Positions 62,027 to 64,000 of a stretch of DNA of 64,000 bases are shown here, in pieces (positions within the stretch are counted from its first letter, which is position 1; every line of letters starts with the position of its first letter). A program made the position numbers and the translations under genes. The DNA is from Candidatus Flexicrinis affinis. GTDB taxonomy: Bacteria > Chloroflexota > Anaerolineae > Aggregatilineales > Phototrophicaceae. Location of the stretch: contig JADJWE010000001.1 of assembly GCA_016716525.1 (NCBI GenBank), forward strand, positions 930,001-994,000. The letters are read 5' to 3'. Under the pieces are notes generated by a model. That model was not told the origin of the DNA. It saw only the letters and a list, made by a program, of their open reading frames with translations, and searched no databases.

Positions 62027-64000
62027 CTAAGGGGTGGAGCGCACGACCGGCGCGATCTGTACTTCCGTCGTAGCCGCCGTGCGATACTCGAAGACGAAGA
62101 TGTCGGTATGCGTGCCCGGTTCAAGCGCAGCGCCGTCGATGATGCCCAGCACACCGTTCTCTTGGTCGATGACGTAGATGATCGACTCGGTCGTAGTGGG
62201 CGTCTGGATCGATGCTTTCCCTTCAGCGACGCCGACGACCGATACGAACACCCCGATCGGCAGACGGGCGCGCCCGCCTTCGTATTCATTCGGGACCTCG
62301 GAGGTCGGCGTCGGTTCAAGGGTCGGAGTTGCGGTCGGGCCGCCGACGATCTGAGGCGGTTTGACGGCGAAGCCTAATCCATAAAGTACGGTGGAGCTTT
62401 GTGTCAGGTTGATCAAGCGAACGCGTGGATCGTCGGATGAGAACGAAAGGTCGCCGTCCTCGAAGATGCGCGCGTTGATGCCGTTCTCAACCGTGCCGAA
62501 GATCACCACCGTGTACTCACCGGGATCGCCAAGCGAGAAGCGCGTATCGACAAGGGTCGCGCCGCCGGCCGGGAGCCTCGCCGACAAACCGAGCGTGTCG
62601 CCGAAGATTTCGACGGGTTCACTGCCGATCCTGTAGTCGAGGTCGACAAGCGCAATCTCGCCTTCGACAAAGATATCGACACCTTGCTGCGACACCATGA
62701 TATTGACGAACCGGACGAGGTAGTCTGCTTCGATGGGCCGCCCGGTCTCGGTCGACAGCGTTTCGTCGACGGACACCTGTTCACCCAGCGTAACCGGCCC
62801 GTCTTCGGCGCCTGTCACGAAGAAGACGATGCTTTGCCCGCTTGGGATTGCGACATCTTCAGACAACTGCACGATATCGCTCTCGATGCTGTCATCACGG
62901 AAGAATAAGCGGGTCGAACCCGTGTCAAGAAGGGTCGGATTGCTCACGCCGCCGAGAGGGACAGCGCCGACGTCCTCCAGTGCCGATGTCCCGATGCCGG
63001 GCCGAACGGCCCGCGAGCCGGGTGCCGCGTTGACGAACACCACCCGCGACTTGCCCGGCGGCACTGCCGACAGGTCTTCTTCGATCCATACCCAGCGCAT
63101 GTCCGCGACGGGGCCGAAGACTGCGAGGGTCACGATCGAGCCCGGGCGTGCGGTTACGGGCTGCGATGCGATATACGGCGTGGATGCGCCCAGATCGGCG
63201 CCAGCCGTGTACACGCTGAGCCGGTATTGGCCGGACGGATAGGTGACACGGTCTGTGGTGACGTTTGGCGCAAGACCACCGGTCAACAGCTCGCCGGTCA
63301 GATACACGTCGACTTCGCGTGCTTCGGTGCTCAAGTTGACCACGCGAAGCCCGAACTGACCGGGTACCGGTGCTTCAAATGTATATAGCAACGGGCGGTC
63401 GCGCGGTCCGGTGACGACCGCGATCGTGCTTGTCAGCGGCCGAACCCGGAGCGTGTCGTTGAAGATTTCTTCGGCGTCGTTAATGACGGTGAAGATCAGT
63501 TCTTGGCCGGGGATCGCGAAACCGTCGCTGACCCCGCCGAGTTCGAGAACGCTGCTGCTAGCCCCTGCCCGCACTTGAATGTCGCCGATGCCGGACATGG
63601 CGTGGACGAAACGCACCGAAGCCTGATCTTCGGCAAGGCGCGGTTGCGTCACGTCAAAGTGCTCGATGTGCAGTCCGCCCGCGTTATCGGGGACGACCAC
63701 GGCATCGATAATCTCACCCGGCAAGAACTCGATGTCGACCGAAGCCAGCGGCTCGTCGGCCTCTTGTGCGCGTGACCGGACTTCCAACGTGTACGTACCG
63801 GGAATCACCGGCGTGATGCTGCTTGCCCGGCCAAAACCGAGACCGTTCAGCAGTGAATCGCCGGCGAGACGGGCGTCAAGAGCCCCGACATCGGGCGCTG
63901 CGTGTATCATGCGCAGCGAGGCGGTGCGCGTCATGGCGGAGATGTTCGAACCAAACACCGAGGTCGGGCGCGGTGTCGGGCGCAGGCGCGGTGTCGGGGC
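62027..64000 (-). CDS. Surface protein with DUF4397 repeats and Thr/Pro linkers, 5' end outside window
   Basis: At least 657 codons; the frame runs off the window through a Thr/Pro/Arg-rich linker (RPTPRPTS), so the start is not visible. Several beta-sandwich repeats of the DUF4397 type follow, recognised by ASLRMIHAAPDVGALDARL, ASVRFVHAMSGIGDIQVRA, FGLRVVNLSTEAREVDVYL, SRVVFVNAAPGS, LVRFVNIMVSQQGVDIFV and RVRLINLTQSS. Another Thr/Pro linker (TATPTLEPTPTSE) leads to a final domain of about 90 residues. Probably cell-surface or envelope located; function unknown. Confidence 0.75.
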   Translation of the reverse strand, partial: APTPRLRPTPRPTSVFGSNISAMTRTASLRMIHAAPDVGALDARLAGDSLLNGLGFGRASSITPVIPGTYTLEVRSRAQEADEPLASVDIEFLPGEIIDAVVVPDNAGGLHIEHFDVTQPRLAEDQASVRFVHAMSGIGDIQVRAGASSSVLELGGVSDGFAIPGQELIFTVINDAEEIFNDTLRVRPLTSTIAVVTGPRDRPLLYTFEAPVPGQFGLRVVNLSTEAREVDVYLTGELLTGGLAPNVTTDRVTYPSGQYRLSVYTAGADLGASTPYIASQPVTARPGSIVTLAVFGPVADMRWVWIEEDLSAVPPGKSRVVFVNAAPGSRAVRPGIGTSALEDVGAVPLGGVSNPTLLDTGSTRLFFRDDSIESDIVQLSEDVAIPSGQSIVFFVTGAEDGPVTLGEQVSVDETLSTETGRPIEADYLVRFVNIMVSQQGVDIFVEGEIALVDLDYRIGSEPVEIFGDTLGLSARLPAGGATLVDTRFSLGDPGEYTVVIFGTVENGINARIFEDGDLSFSSDDPRVRLINLTQSSTVLYGLGFAVKPPQIVGGPTATPTLEPTPTSEVPNEYEGGRARLPIGVFVSVVGVAEGKASIQTPTTTESIIYVIDQENGVLGIIDGAALEPGTHTDIFVFEYRTAATTEVQIAPVVRSTP

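Overview
The window is high-GC bacterial chromosome with tightly packed genes, ATGA/GTGA start-stop overlaps and frequent GTG/TTG starts. I infer a Chloroflexota (Anaerolineae-like) heterotroph. The reasons are secreted proteins with Thr/Pro-rich linkers, DUF4397 and CARDB modules, a TopA with an N-terminal zinc ribbon, and many MalE/MalF/MalG-type sugar importers. No rRNA, CRISPR array, insertion sequence or complete prophage was seen. There is one tRNA gene, tRNA-Ala(CGC).

Layout. 1-3534: a GNAT acetyltransferase (cut by the window edge) and a large FtsX-type ABC permease. 3542-3714: tRNA-Ala with its own promoter and terminator, followed by about 370 bases that may hold a recombinase-tail relic. 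4081-6428: a beta-lactamase-fold serine hydrolase and a DUF4436-like membrane protein. 6563-15732: an acid-sugar locus with a GntR/FCD regulator, a solute-binding protein, a single-chain fusion of two permeases, an enolase-superfamily dehydratase, an RraA-like aldolase and an unassigned 895-aa protein. 15901-18892: an ABC-2 exporter with one ATPase and two permeases.

18972-41902 is an arabinan/arabinoside utilization locus. It holds a GH2, an AraC regulator, a GH127, an aldo/keto reductase, a three-gene sugar importer (binding protein plus two permeases), GH51, GH43-CBM42, araB, araD, araA, a second GH51, a zinc alcohol dehydrogenase, GH4, a secreted GH43 endo-arabinanase and a LacI regulator. 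Outer enzymes would cut arabinan, the importer would take up oligosaccharides, inner glycosidases would release L-arabinose, and AraA, AraB and AraD would convert it to D-xylulose 5-phosphate. An identical 15-base sequence (TGCATACGATTTCAT) lies just downstream of the -10 box of three separate promoters in this locus: GH2, the importer, and the endo-arabinanase. It fits the LacI-family operator pattern and is the strongest candidate for an undescribed regulatory system here.

42016-46500: three exported proteins, namely a glycosidase-like barrel, an unknown, and a type-1 binding domain fused to SH3 and CARDB domains. 46583-48593: greA and a membrane protein, convergent across a shared terminator. 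48686-56204: a housekeeping run ffh-rpsP-khpA-rimM-dprA-manC-topA, read leftward from a clear promoter to a terminator that overlaps the topA stop codon. 56222-59103: a zinc/manganese ABC importer. 59210-61958: tatD with gmd and rmd, which together with manC suggest GDP-D-rhamnose synthesis. 62027-64000: a DUF4397-repeat surface protein that runs off the window.

Neither sugar importer has an ATPase gene in the window, so a shared MsmK-like ATPase elsewhere is likely. All functions are assigned by reading motifs and context; no database search was possible.
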